Under the pieces are notes generated by a model. It saw only the letters and a list, made by a program, of their open reading frames with translations. It was not told the DNA's origin and ran no database searches. Source: Sphagnum magellanicum (Eukaryota; Streptophyta; Sphagnopsida; Sphagnales; Sphagnaceae). From it: 64,000 nucleotides of DNA. How positions within the stretch are numbered: position 1 is the first letter of the stretch; every line of letters starts with the position of its first letter. The translations under genes and the position numbers were made by a program. Positions 48,041 through 60,252 of this stretch are shown one piece after another. The stretch is taken from NCBI GenBank assembly GCA_021904315.1, contig CM038920.1:6696001-6760000 (forward strand), read 5' to 3'.

Positions 48041-51000
48041 TGGGATTGTATGGAATGTATGCAGTTTTGGTTTGGTCCCACATTTGGAGGAATGGTCACC
48101 AGGTTGGTGCCTACCATGAGCTGTGAGTTCATTTTTTGGGAACTTCTTGGAACATTTCCTATCTGACCTGTTTGCTTATAGGTTGAACTTGCCCATAAGA
48201 AAGGGTAGAGCCATTGCGTGATGAGAAGCTTGTTTCAATACCACTGAATAGTGTAAACATGGTAATCAGACTTAGTTTGTGAATATCTAGGGTTTATAAT
48301 GTAGGTGGGTTGCATTTTGATTCTCCATTTTTTTGGGAAGAGGATGAACAATGCATTTGTAAATGTAAAGTCGATGTGTGAAATTTATTTTATATATCTA
48401 CCCCAATTTGTTTGGTACAATACCCTGACTACAAATGGTACTTATCCATCACACTTGCAATTCATTGGGTGTTCCTAGTTAGGTTATCATATTTGGTTAT
48501 GTCCTTGTTGTTTTTGGCTGATTTTGTGAAGGAAGGTTAGACCAGCAATTATGAATATGATGATGACCATGCATTTCCATTTCTAGAAGTGAAATGATAA
48601 TAATGCACATGTGACTAGATGATCATATTTTGTTAACAATGCAAAACAATGTGTGTCTTGCATATGTTGTACTACATCCAAAAGGATCAAAATTGTTTCT
48701 TACACAACCTTCTCATGTGCTAATGGAATTCTCTTTTGGTTCAGGGTTATAATCCTTGGTGATGTTCTAGACCTACAACTATGTGCAAGGTTATGCCTTT
48801 TTGTTAAAAATGTCCCATTTGTGTGTATCAATGCAATTGGGGATGCTTTCAAATTCAATAACAAATATTGTAAGATAGAAGCAGCTAGCAAATAATTCTG
48901 CATTTACATTGTATCAAATGTAGCCCATTTTTTAATGTCCAAATGGAATTGAAATCAAACACAAGGGTTCAAATTGGATAGTTGGCACAAATGTTTCAAA
49001 ACATTAGAAAGATAAAAGCTGTAGTAAAATTATCCAATGATTGTCAATGTGATGTGGATGAATATAACACATCTAGAACATGAATAGTTCCCCATAAATT
49101 TGAAATGGAAAGTTGCAAAAGTTGGCTAATTTGAAAAAGCACATTTGGCTTGAAGTAGTTGATTCTACAAGTTTCCAATCCTTTATGGTTTTTGACTTAT
49201 GGCCCTAATATAAGAACATGTGCTTACGACAAACCTAGGCCCTTGAAATGGTAAAAACATCGTTTCATTAATCTAAGGTTAAAATCGATCATAAGAACAC
49301 ATGCAAATGTAAAGCCCACATGAATTGGACTTATCACATTGTGATTGACAAATATCAAACTTGAAATCAACTTTTCACGATTTTTGCCTTATCATGTCTT
49401 CCTTTTTATGTGCATATCATGGAAGGATTTTTTTAAATGGCTCCACCTAGAGGGCTCCACCATAGAATATGTACTTATTTTCCAATAATAAAGGGGTAGA
49501 TGAATGTACACAAAAGCTAGCATATTTGGTTTTGCACCAATGTTACATCAATATATTTGATGCAACTTGGGTACATGGTATTGATATATATATTGGTATC
49601 AAAAAACATATTAGTTGGGTATGAAATTATCTATATAATCAAGTGATATTCATATTGGGATGGTCATATCATTAGGGTCTAAAGCTCTCATATCATAGGT
49701 CAACCTATATATTGGGTTTTGCAATATTGTGGATGATACCAATACTCATTCTTCAAAGGGGTAATGGAGCTAGGTACCAATATTAGGATTTAAGGTATTA
49801 ATACTATTGTTTGGAGATGGTGATGGGCACAAATGAGATAAAACAAGCCAATGGTATTGCTTTAGAAAAAGATTGCATGTTTTTTTGCCAAAGTTTTTTT
49901 TTTCATATGAATAAATTTTTGAATATTTTTTTCGCAAATTGTTATGAAAAATGCATATTATTGTTTAGATAAATGACATGTTTTTTTTTTTTTTTTTTTT
50001 GTTTTTGAATAAAAATTAATTTTTGAAAATTTGTCAATTCCTTGTAAATTTTTTGTTTCATCTTTAAAAATGATAACAATTTCAAATCATAATCAAAATT
50101 TATCTTTTAATTTTTTATGTTTTCTTGTGTAATAAACTACAACTCTCCTTAAAACATGCTGTACATTATACCCTATTTATATGTGGTAAAGGATTTTTGA
50201 AGTTCAAAAATTCTACATCAATTTTGGAAAGTTCTTTGAATTTTTTGAGTTTTAGAATTTCACATATTTTAGGGTATGAGTGCTTTTTGAATGTGGTTAA
50301 TAGGTTTCTATCTTCTTAATTTTTTCCCCATCAATTTTGTTTTATTATATGAGTCATTTTGAGAGTCCTTTGCAAAATTGACTCAATTTGACTCAATAAG
50401 TGTTCATTTTCAAAGGTCTTAAATTGAAACTTAAACTTAAAATTTTATCAAATGGATTTTTGGTTTGAATTCCTTATCATTCATATGAATGGAAAAGGAC
50501 CAACTTGCCATGATTGTCATGGTTTTAAATGGTAAAACATAAATATTTCTCTAATCTTGACTATTTTTAAGGCCCATCTGACATCCTTTTTGGCTTGTTT
50601 TATTGTGATTGTACCTTAATGGAAAGCTAGATATGGATATGAAGTTAGGTTTTTGTGATTCCATCTTGCACTTTGTAGTTCCTTCAATGATCAAAAAAAA
50701 TTATGGTCATGTGGCAATCTTCTTTGGCTTGCAAACTTTTAATCCCATTGAGAATGGTAAATATTTTATGTTTTGTTGTTTGTTTGGTAATGTTCTTCGT
50801 CAAGTCTATTTTTTCTAAGCTACAACTTCAACATTTTTATTCATAATTCATTATGTGTAGTGTGTAACATGCACAATATATAAAAGATGTTTATGTTTCC
50901 AATTTGATTTTATTTGTGCTTTGAAATTGAATAAAAAGCAACCATGGCTTGTGTATATATTATTTGGATAGTTTGGTGCCTAGTGTTAATGTTTTGGTTT

Positions 51001-51959
51001 ACCATCACAACTTTGGTTATAAGAGCAATAATTTTTAATGGGTACAACTAACTTGTGTTCTTTTCCTTGCAATTTTTTTTAATGGAAAAAGGAATCACTT
51101 TTTCAAACTTCGAAACTGTGTTAAAGGGATGAGGTGGGTGGTATAAAGTTCACTGAACCATTGGGTGAGTCCTGAGAATTTTAAAAGATGGGTGCAACAT
51201 TTGAGTTATTATAAGCTATTGAACACCTTATCAAAAGCTCAAACAAAAGCAATTGAAAAACTTCTGACATGGAAAATACATTTTATTTTACTTGCAAAAA
51301 ACCAACTCTTTGTTGGCATGCCATCCTTCTAGTGTAGTGTGGATTTTCTCTCTCTTTGCGACTAGAATTATGAAGTTGATGTACAAGTTGTGCAAGTGAT
51401 GAGGTGCATCATTTGCCATAACACCTACTTTCCTCTTCCTAAAATCTCAAAAAAAAATCCATAACATAACAAGGTCATGGAAGGGGTTGGTGCAATATAG
51501 CCTTAGCCATGGAAATATTTTCATGAAAAAACATATGTGGGTGCATTCACAAAGTAATGAGTTGATGTGCACCCTAAGTAAAAAATTAGGTGATCGACTA
51601 TTTTGAAATATTCTTGGGATATATTAAGAATATTCCATTTGTAAGTTGCAAAAAAATTTGACTCAAATATATGTTGCATTACATTATTATGTAAAGATAT
51701 GTTTTAAGAATGTCCCCAAAATTATTTAAATTTCAAATCTTTTAAAATCCATTTAACAGTCTATTAAGTAGTAAAAACATTGGTTATAATGTGTAATGAA
51801 TTTTTTTGAATATTTTATCCTCATTAAATTCATTCCAAATTATTCCACATGTTTCCATAACATATTATAAACCAAATCAACTAAACACATTAAGAAGTTC
51901 ATAATGTTAATACAATTTGACATTAAAACTTGAAAAACCCAGCATTAATTACATTTGTT
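48041..51959. other. Gene-free AT-rich region
   Basis: A T(20) tract lies at 49981-50000. Short open frames (48653-48895, 50125-50319, 50609-50818) match no family I know. Possibly eroded mobile-element sequence, but nothing diagnostic was found. Confidence 0.4.
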
Positions 51960-52400
51960 GTGACTCATTTATTCGTGGATGCACTTTGTTGAATAAGCAT
52001 GTAAAGGATTTGTCAAGCATAAGATTCAATTTGAATCTATCAAGGCTAGTGTGGAAGGTGGCATAAAGAAATCCAAAAAGGGGCATGCAATGTATCCATT
52101 GGCAATTGTAAAATATTTAAGTGTTCATCAAAGGTATGAAAAAAACAACCCTTTTCAATTGAGGTTCATTGAGGACTTTGTCTTCTACATTACAAATGGG
52201 TATGAGGTGTTTTTTTTGGTTGAATCACCCTAATTCCATCAACTTGTAATGCATCAAGACCCAAAAATTTGATTCCCCACTTATAAGCAATTCTTGAACA
52301 AGCACATCTTGTATTGCCTTGCAAAGACCATGGAAATTTAAGTTCTATTTGCCCTATGTAGTTGTGTTATTTAGGTCAAAATTTGACACATTTGCCTTGG

Positions 52401-53803
52401 AATGAAAGCATGGTAAAGTATATACAAAAAATAGTGTAAGCAATAAAGTACTACCAAGGTCTCTATATAAAAGGATTAACAAGTAGATGATTTTATGAGG
52501 ATAATATTTTTTTTTGGGTACATTATTTTTTATGACACACTCCCAAACTCCTTGATAGATTTAACTTCGAGTCCAAAGAATGAAAACAACAAAAGGATAA
52601 GGAGTTGGGGTATGCTCCCTAACTCGTAGCACTTCAGGGGTAAAAGGGCATGCTGGAGCTCTGGGATGGGGACTAAAAAGAATTACAAGCAAGTCAATTA
52701 TTCACATGGACATGTACAACTAAACAGTAAATTAGTTAATGTGTAGTTGGAGCACTTTTGGTGCACGGACAAACCACAAATAAACACAGATTCATAAGAT
52801 TCACCACAGCCCAGACTTGGGGGAAGCCATCACCTTCCCCCTTATAGTATTCTTTGTGTTTTGCGATAGACTAGCACCCAAATTCATTTTGTTCCAAAAC
52901 TCCCAAAATTGAAACTTCTTCGATTTTGAAGACCCATAATTTTGTGTGTAGACCTCTGATTAAGGTGAAGTTTAAAGCAAAGTTGTAGCCCTCATTGAGA
53001 GCTTTCCAATAATATGTGGCACACCACTTGCACACAAGGAAATTAAGGCGATTCCTGATTTTTAATGGTCGACAATCAAATTGATGATTTGACCCCCGGC
53101 CTTTCTTTTGGCCCTAAAATTACCCTTTGAAAATTAGGGAGTCCATCGGGACTCCAACTCCCAAAATGGGGGCCCACTTGGGAGTGTGTGAGTTCATTCC
53201 CTCACACTCTCTTACATTCCTGGGAGCATGAAATGTAACTCCCAGGCTTCACTCTTGGCTCGCACCTTTACAAGCCCTTGCTTTGGTTGCGAGCCCAAGG
53301 TTAAGGTTGCGACATCTTAACTCTTATTTGCATGAACTTCAAAAGCTAAATTTTTATAATCATGTTTATTTACACTACTTGTAAGTACTTGAAATAGACC
53401 TAAAATTTGTGGCATCTTCAAAAATAAAATTCAAGTACTTGAAAGTATGTGAAATGTTTTTACAAATATTTGGTTTATTTTTCATGCACCTCAATATTGA
53501 TGTGGTGAAATTCCAATATATATTTTTGGTTAATGGAGTTTTTTTTCATAACTAAAATCATCCCCAACCCTTAAAAAATGATGAAATTGTTGGGGATAAT
53601 TTTGGGGTATTTTTTCAAGTCCGAATGATATGACACAAATTGCTTTGAAAAGCTAGAAGGAAGCTAGAGATGTGCACCAAAAAAAAAAGAAATTTCATTT
53701 GTGTTAAAATGGTAAAAGAAGGTTAAAAGTTCAAAAACTTTTTTTGGATGTTTTCAAGTAACAAACAAGGTAGCAAATATGTACAAAATACCTTGCTTGC
53801 ACC
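52401..53803. mobile_element. 1.4-kb insertion inside the hAT relic
   Basis: Removing it rejoins the hAT coding sequence exactly. CCTTGG stands at both junctions (52395-52400 and 53804-53809), as a 6-bp or longer target duplication would. The ends are imperfect inverted repeats: AATGAAAGCATGGTA on the left against GGTGCAAGCAAGGTA read inward from the right (11 of 15 match). No transposase was seen inside, so it would be a non-autonomous DNA element, itself possibly compound. Confidence 0.6.
52536..53188. mobile_element. Candidate 653-bp TIR element nested in the insertion
   Basis: Begins CACACTCCCAA (52536-52546) and ends TTGGGAGTGTG (53178-53188), an exact 11-bp inverted repeat, flanked on both sides by TGA (52533-52535 and 53189-53191). 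It is visibly less AT-rich than its host and has no coding capacity that I see. A solo LTR is the alternative, but the ends do not fit TG...CA. Confidence 0.5.
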
Positions 53804-55100
53804 CCTTGGTTATAAATTTTATTGATAAAGGTTGGGTGTGAAAGCATGTGCTATGAGGTTACAAAACACCTAGCATTGTTAAAGTAGCTTTGGAAAAACT
53901 TGTGAAAACTACTTTAGCTTGTTCAATTCCAACTAATCAACAAAGTTATTACCTACATAAAAAATAAAGGCACCAATTTGAACACCCTAGTAGTTGGAAT
54001 ATTTTCAATCATCACATGTGTTCCCATGCAACTTGATATGCCTCTTGCAAGTTGGTGTTTTTGTCATGTGTTATTCCAAAACATGCAAGTGTTCAACGAA
54101 TGACACAAAATTGTGTTGGCATGAAAGAGGTTTCACTTAAAGATGCATGAAAAGTTTTGCAAAAAATGATTATTTGGATTAAAAAGTTTTGGACAAGGAA
54201 ACAAGAGTGGGACAAGGCTTGCATAAAGGTAGGGTTGCTCATTCAAAGGCTCTAAACCCTTGTGAAAAACCTAATTTGCAAATAAGGTTGTCCTCTTCTA
54301 AGAAACCTTGGAATATGTTACACTATCAACATTTGTTACCACAGGCAATCATTCCAATTGCAAGCTAGAATACCATTTGGTTTAACTTGGGCATGAATTG
54401 CCCATGTTCTCACAAAAACTTTAATGTTTGTTATAAACCAATATGTTTAAATCATTGGTTCTTCTCAAATGCATTACATGTTGCCATCATGATCAACATT
54501 AAGTTGCAATGAAAACATAATCAAATTGCAAACATGCCTAGCCACTTCTATAATGTGGGGATTTTGATTCAAAACTTGAAATTTTATATGTCCACATGAC
54601 ACCTAAAAGTGGTGAGTGTATTGAAACCATTCGTTGCTTTTGCATTTGCATTTCAAAGTGTAAGGAGCCCACAACATGTTCATTTTCATGTTGGACCTTT
54701 GATACCTACAAGAGTGTATAATGCATCATGGAATTTTTGGGAAAATATGTAACTAAGATTCTTGTTTTTGAATATGATAAAAAAGCCATGATACCTTTGT
54801 TGGTGAAAGTTAACAAGTTTCTAAACCCTACTAGTGGGAAGTTGGGAACAATGCACCACAAATAGGATCAATTGATATAGATTTTGCCTCCTTGATGCTC
54901 CAACATCTATTGATGAGGCTAATGAAGCCATGTTAACATCTAAACTTTTTTTGTTTCATGGCATGATTGTGTCAAAAGAAAGGTTGTCCAACCTCTAACA
55001 TGGTGGGAAGAACATTTTGAAAAAAATGACTACCCATGATACGAAAAACTTGTCAACAACCATGACTATTTTATTCACAGAGACCTATTTATAAGGTACT

Positions 55101-56600
55101 CAAATGTTCATTTCAAGCAAATTCATCAAGGTGCCAAATTGTCCATTATACTTAGATAATTTTTTTCAATGCATATAAAGCTAGTTTTTTGTGGAGGTCT
55201 TTGTGAGATAATGACCTAATGCTTACCAAAATTTGGGCCAATTTGGTGAGAGTATCAAAATATAGGAAATTTCTAATTAAATAATACATGTTATTTCCAA
55301 ATTGAAATATTCATTTCAAGTAATGGATTTGAAAAAAATTTAAATCCAAAAACATATACACATCAAGAATAACTATAGGAACATTTCATCTTTAAAAAAA
55401 TTAAATTATTAATTTTTATGTACTCCTTTCAATGGACATTTTTTTAAACACTAGATTTTTGTTGAATTATGGTCAATTATTATGATATTTTATAAGCATG
55501 TTTTATATTTTTTTGAATATATTGGGATATCCCAATTAATGGAAATTTTTCATTTTTTTCAAAATATTAAATTTTCTTAGTACTAATAGTATGTAATTTT
55601 TAAGTTGTACATTAGGATATTCATTGTTAAAAACAAAGTGTACAAGCAAAATACAATGAGATCACCTCCAACTTCAAAATGCTTTTAGGATTAAAATGTT
55701 ATGTTATAGTATAATATGATTTTATAATTTAAATTGCATTATTTTCATATTCCATTTTGGTGTGAAGTACTTTGTGAAGGAAAATATGAAAATTTGCCAT
55801 TTGGGACAATACTTTTTTCCTAGTTAGCATGTTTTCACCCAAAGTTAACAAGTTGAAACCTTATAGATATGTGGATCAAACATTGAAGGGGATTTAGAAT
55901 TCAGAAAATCATAAGTCCTTTGAATCTATAGATTTTGACCACAGAAAAAAGAAATTTAACGAAGATTCAAAAGAAGAAAGAACACTAGGTATTATTGACA
56001 TTGAATAAATAATCCCATCAAAAGAAGCCTCAGTGAATATGATGATTCAGCAAGCTATGGTACTACTCAGAAATAATGATTTTACAATTTCATAACTAAT
56101 AGACAATAGGTCAAATACATCTGTAACATTAAAACAAATATCTATTGATCTTATGACTTAGCACAAGACAAAAGAAATTTATAGTGTCAACACCAAGTCA
56201 TCAAAATAGAGGTTTTATTATAAGAACCTAGTGCCATATCTATAAAGTTGTTAGGTTAATTAACATGCATTGACTATAGCCCATATTGTTGTCAATATGA
56301 ACTCAAACATAAGTCAATAGGTGTCAAAAAACAAGAAAAAAAGACAAATCGTTAAAATAATTAACCCTAAAGTGGAAAGTGAAATGTCACTAAATGAAAA
56401 AAGGTGATGGTGTTTATGCAACTAGCAAAGAATAGAGCGACTTTTCATCTTTGTTTTCTACAAACAAGTCTCTATTGTTTTCTATCTCTAGTTTGAGTGC
56501 AGAAAAAAGTTTTGTTGAGAAGTTGCAAAAACAATCCAAATATATTATTGAAATTGAAAGAAATAAAGCAAAAGAGGTAAAGAAAAGAATAGAATTTTTC
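55101..56600. other. Gene-free AT-rich region
   Basis: No conserved protein, repeat array or hairpin was recognised. Some of it may belong to the decayed elements on either side. Confidence 0.35.
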
Positions 56601-56639
56601 CAACATTTTGCCTTTGCAATCTAGGTCTCCAAAAAGAGG

Positions 56640-58340
56640 TTCGCCATTTCCATTTCCTATTTATTTTTCCTCTTCTTCTCAAAGATCTTCTCCATTGTCT
56701 AAGTTTGAAAGGGCTTTTGAAGCGATTGGAAAGAACACTAAAAATTGCAAAGAAACTTTTTAAAAGTACAATTTTAGAAAGCCTATAATAGAGACATGTG
56801 CAAGTGAACAAGTTGGTTTGATTTTCATTTTTGGCACTAAAAAGGAACAAGAGCAGGACAATTTACAACAATAGTAAGAAGGACCATCACAACAAGAGGA
56901 GCCTACACAGGAGCAAACTCCATAAAAGGTTCGAATTCCAAACAAGAAGCGTAGCAAGAAAATAACTCAGTAAGAAATGGCTACCAATCTTCAAGGAAAA
57001 AAGGTCCAAGCTCAACAAAATGATGAAATTAGGTATATCTTTACTCCTACAGAGTACAGTTATAATAATAATCTGAAGAACATTTTGCTTTAGACAAGTT
57101 TTGGAGACGAGGAAAGAAAATGGGCAAACAAAACTAGTTTGGTAGGTCTAATTGAAGTTGAATGGAAGACTCTTCGTCATAATATTCTAGTTGAATTTTC
57201 GAACAACTGGAAATTGGATTTAGAGCACAACAAAATTCAAATTATGATGGCAAAGGAATAGAAAATTATAAATAAACATCTATTAATAGAAGTTTTTTAA
57301 TTTTTCCATGTAGGTGAAACAAAAGCAGATCAGACAAAAATGTCAGATGCTAAAATAGCTCTAGCATACATAACTAATAGGGGTCTAAATACTTACAACA
57401 CCAATGAAGGATGAGTTATTAAAAAAATGAAACCAAAATATATCAATAGGATTACTTAATTCTACCCATTATCTATCAGAAAGATAAGGTGTAATACTTT
57501 AACAACAAATTTGCCATGATGATTTCCAAAGTAGATTATGGAAAATTTGTTAATTAGGCTATAACCATGTATTTTCAATTGGTCAAAGAGTTGAACAGAT
57601 GGCAAAATTGTCAGAAGACCATGGTTGAAGGTACTATAGAAAAAAAAACATAAGAAGGATGTATGCCATTATGTTATTGTCCTAAAAATTCTATTTCAGA
57701 AATGGTTTCTAGTTCAAGGAGTAGAACCACAGGAAAAGAAGTAAAATGAACAACCATAAAAGGACAAGAGGAGGAAAGAGACTCTAAGGGAGAGGTTTAT
57801 AAAAAACAAGAGACCTTTGAACCCTACACATATTTCTCCTAAAAAGGAAAAACAACAAAAAACAAGGACAACCAGAAAAGTAATTCTAATGTCCTAATCT
57901 TATGATTAGGAGGAGAAGGAAATTCTACTTAAAAGGTAGAGAAGACAAAAGGACACTATAATGAAGGGTAATGTTAACCTTCAACAAGCAATAGAATTGT
58001 TGAAAAAACAACAATAGCAGTAGCATAAACAAAAGGGGAAGTCCATGGTTCCTATGTCTAATATAAGACCACAAATCTTTTCAAATCAAGAGAAGAAATC
58101 AAATGGCTAGGAGCACCAAAAATGGCCCAAAAGGGAACCACAATCGCAAGCTCATGAAGAAGTGGAATAGCAGATATAAAAGCTAAAACTAAATCTACCA
58201 TATGTGCAACAATTTGCTCTAATACCACAAAATAATGAAGGTAGCTACCTTTAAAACCAAGTTCTATTATAGGAACAAACATTTTTGGAAATATCTCGAC
58301 TTCACACAGAAGTATAAGTTCTTCAAATATTAGTTTTAGG
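56640..58340 (+). pseudogene. Decayed Gln-rich open frame of an unknown mobile element
   Basis: One forward frame carries protein-like sequence punctuated by stops: a Gln/Glu-rich lead (about 56840-56970), an ATG at 56977 opening MATNLQGKKVQAQQNDEIRY, WKTLRHNILVEFSNNWKLDL (about 57170), HNKIQIMMAKE (57230) and KMSDAKIALAYITN (57340). A frameshift near 57500 moves it to another frame (MMISKVDYGKFVN, YFQLVKELNRWQNCQKTM). The 57961 frame (NVNLQQAIELLKKQQ, LPYVQQFALIPQNNEGSYL) returns to the first. I cannot place it in a known transposon class: no reverse transcriptase, integrase or DDE motif is visible. It is read as element-derived because of its decay and its repeat-rich setting. Confidence 0.5.
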
Positions 58341-59060
58341 GGACAATGGTAGAATTGAAATTTAAATTCTTGCAAAATATTTCACATTACTATAACAACA
58401 AATTTGCATTTCACATACATATATTCACTATTTTTGTCTTAAGTTTCAACAAACTTAACATTATAATTCATTCCAACATTAGATTCATGGTTATTGTATA
58501 TAACCAGAATCTACACTTTAGAATACATTATAAAAAACTCTAGAAACAATATTACAATTCATTTCATCATAATCTACCACTATCAAAAATTCACACAAAA
58601 GATGAAAATAAAATTCACTATAGAAGTATGTGCTCATCTATATTACTAAAAACATGAATCCAAATCATAGCATGATCCCATGTTTTATTGAAAAAAAATC
58701 CAAAACAACACTTAAAATCTATGCTATATCAAAACAGAGTCTATGGTTTTCTACTACAAGTACCTCCAACTCATCCTACTATTCTATAAAACCCCTTGTT
58801 TCATCTTCTTCTTTCTCCCTCGTGTTCTCTAAAACTCTCCGCTTTTGAACCATCCCAAGTCACATCATCATGATCCAAACAACAATAATCCAAAATTCAA
58901 ACCAAAAAAGTTCCTTGATTAGTCCCTATCCTAACTGCCTTGTTCATCAACAATCACATACTCATCCTACCCCCTTAACAAACAAACTCTTAAATTTCAT
59001 ACACCAAGGTTTGTGTAAGGAGTAGAATTAGAATTAGATAAACATAGGAAAGGTGTCAAT
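58341..59060. other. AT-rich spacer inside the decayed 56.6-60.3 kb block
   Basis: Short open frames only (58346-58543, 58630-58848). Separates the Gln-rich frame from the coiled-coil frame and may be an untranslated or inserted part of the same element. Confidence 0.35.
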
Positions 59061-59790
59061 ATGTTTCAACAAGTAGTAGAGTACATTACACAAATGACCA
59101 ACATTCTACTCAAACTCTCTAATCTAGAAATCATAAATAGATCATAGAGGAGAAAAAAAAAATTGTTCAAAATTTGCAAGGGGCTTTAAAAGAGCAGAAG
59201 TTCAAAACAAAGTTGTAGGTGAAACAAGATGAGAACATTATGGTATTGGTAAAATTGTAAATCGCCAAATAAAAGATCAAAAACATAAAGAAGCACAATA
59301 AGGATCTAGAAAAGATCAGAGTAGAAAAGGATTCTTTGTAGGCAACTTTGATGTAAATGAATGCCAATTACTAGAAGTTGAAGACAAAAAAGGATTCTTT
59401 GAGTGTGGAACACAATAAACTTCAAAGAGATTACAAGAATATGGAATAGACCCTCTTGAAGCAACAAAAAAAGTTGGAGGAACTCAGAAAGGATATTGGT
59501 AATGTATACCAATCCAAAAATGAAATATAGAGGCAATCTGAGTAGAGACAGGCAGTGATGGACAAAAACCTACAAAGGCATAAGATTATTAATGAAAGGT
59601 TGCAAAAAAATTTGGAATAGGTCTAGGGCATCCAACCATTCAACTATGACAATGTCTTCAAAGAGAATAATGAATTCAAAAAGCAGCATGGTTTGCTTTA
59701 GGTAAAACTCAAGGCATTGATTACGAAAAAGAAGGATGTAGATCTTTGGTGGGATGCAATGCAGGATGAGAGTCTCATTTCATCAAGGAT
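59061..59790 (+). pseudogene. Decayed coiled-coil open frame with Gln-type stops
   Basis: From ATG 59061 one frame stays protein-like for about 243 codons. It is rich in Lys, Glu, Gln, Leu and Asn with heptad-like spacing (SVEHNKLQRDYKNME, KQQKKLEELRKDIGNVYQ) and a C-terminal KKKDVDLWWDAMQDE. I count 13 in-frame stops, about ten TAG and three TAA, no TGA, most where the surrounding coiled coil would take Gln. No frameshift is needed. It is a structural-type protein of unknown role, now dead. Confidence 0.55.
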
Positions 59791-60252
59791 AGATTGACAC
59801 ATGCCTGAATCTTCAACTACACGCAATTCAATCTCCTTGTTTTCCACTTCTTTTTTCAAATCCCTATACTTATCTTGTAAAGGAATCACCTATTATTATT
59901 ATTCTTCAGCAAACATAACCTTGTTAGCATGGTTGTGAAACAACTTTTGAACTTTATGCTACAAGTGAGTTGTCTTTTCTCCCAATGCTGCCATTTTGGG
60001 GTTAAATTCCTCCTCCTTGTCATGTAGTTCCCATAACAATTTCTTCATAAATGCAACTTGGTCTAGGAGGATAACTATGGCAAAAGTCCCATCCCCATGA
60101 AAAACATGTTGTGACTCATCTTCGTCTACAACATTATAATCATTATAACTTGAGCTTAGACATAGGCTAATTGATTTGGAACTCGATAAACTACAATTGC
60201 TAATGAAAGCCAAAGGGGGTTGAGTCATTTTTTCAACTATTGCACTGTGCAA
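59698..60252 (-). pseudogene. Opposite-strand coiled-coil relic
   Basis: Minus-strand frame from 60252 runs through stops in a constant frame: LLDQVAFMKKLLWELHDKEE, FNPKMAALGEKTTHL, HKVQKLFHNHANKVMFAEE, a run of four TAA/TAG codons near 59890-59901, then PLQDKYRDLKKEVENKEIEL. Again Lys/Glu/Leu-rich and coil-like. Its last 90 bp overlap the end of the plus-strand frame at 59.7-59.8 kb, so the two coil-like frames converge. Confidence 0.4.

Larger units (their letters stand above)
51960..55100 (+). pseudogene. Decayed hAT-type element, split by a later insertion
   Basis: Pieces appear in the order expected for a plant hAT transposase. N-terminal: IEDFVFYITNGYEVFFLVES, then QDPKI-FPTYKQFLNKHI and LAKTMEI (52050-52345), and FDTFAL (52383-52399). 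Central: LVINFIDKGWV-KHV (from 53806), NKVITYIKNKGTNLNTLV and ITCVPMQLDMPLASWCFCHV (about 53940-54080), and FANKVVLF-ETLEY (about 54270-54320). Near the C-terminus: TWWEEHFEKNDYP (about 54985-55030). Stops and frameshifts are frequent. DTFAL|VINF, normally contiguous in this family, is interrupted at 52400/53804 by 1.4 kb of foreign sequence. Element ends and terminal repeats were not found. Confidence 0.65.

Noticed and set aside
52536-53188. Solo LTR interpretation
   Set aside because: No TG...CA ends with a 4-6 bp duplication could be found. The inverted CACACTCCCAA ends with TGA flanks fit better.
59061-59790. Possible TAA/TAG = Gln genetic code (no TGA stops in a long frame)
   Set aside because: HSP90, GT47, LEA and the 1159-residue gene in the same window end at TAG or TAA in the usual place. 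CHG deamination of CAG explains the pattern without a code change.
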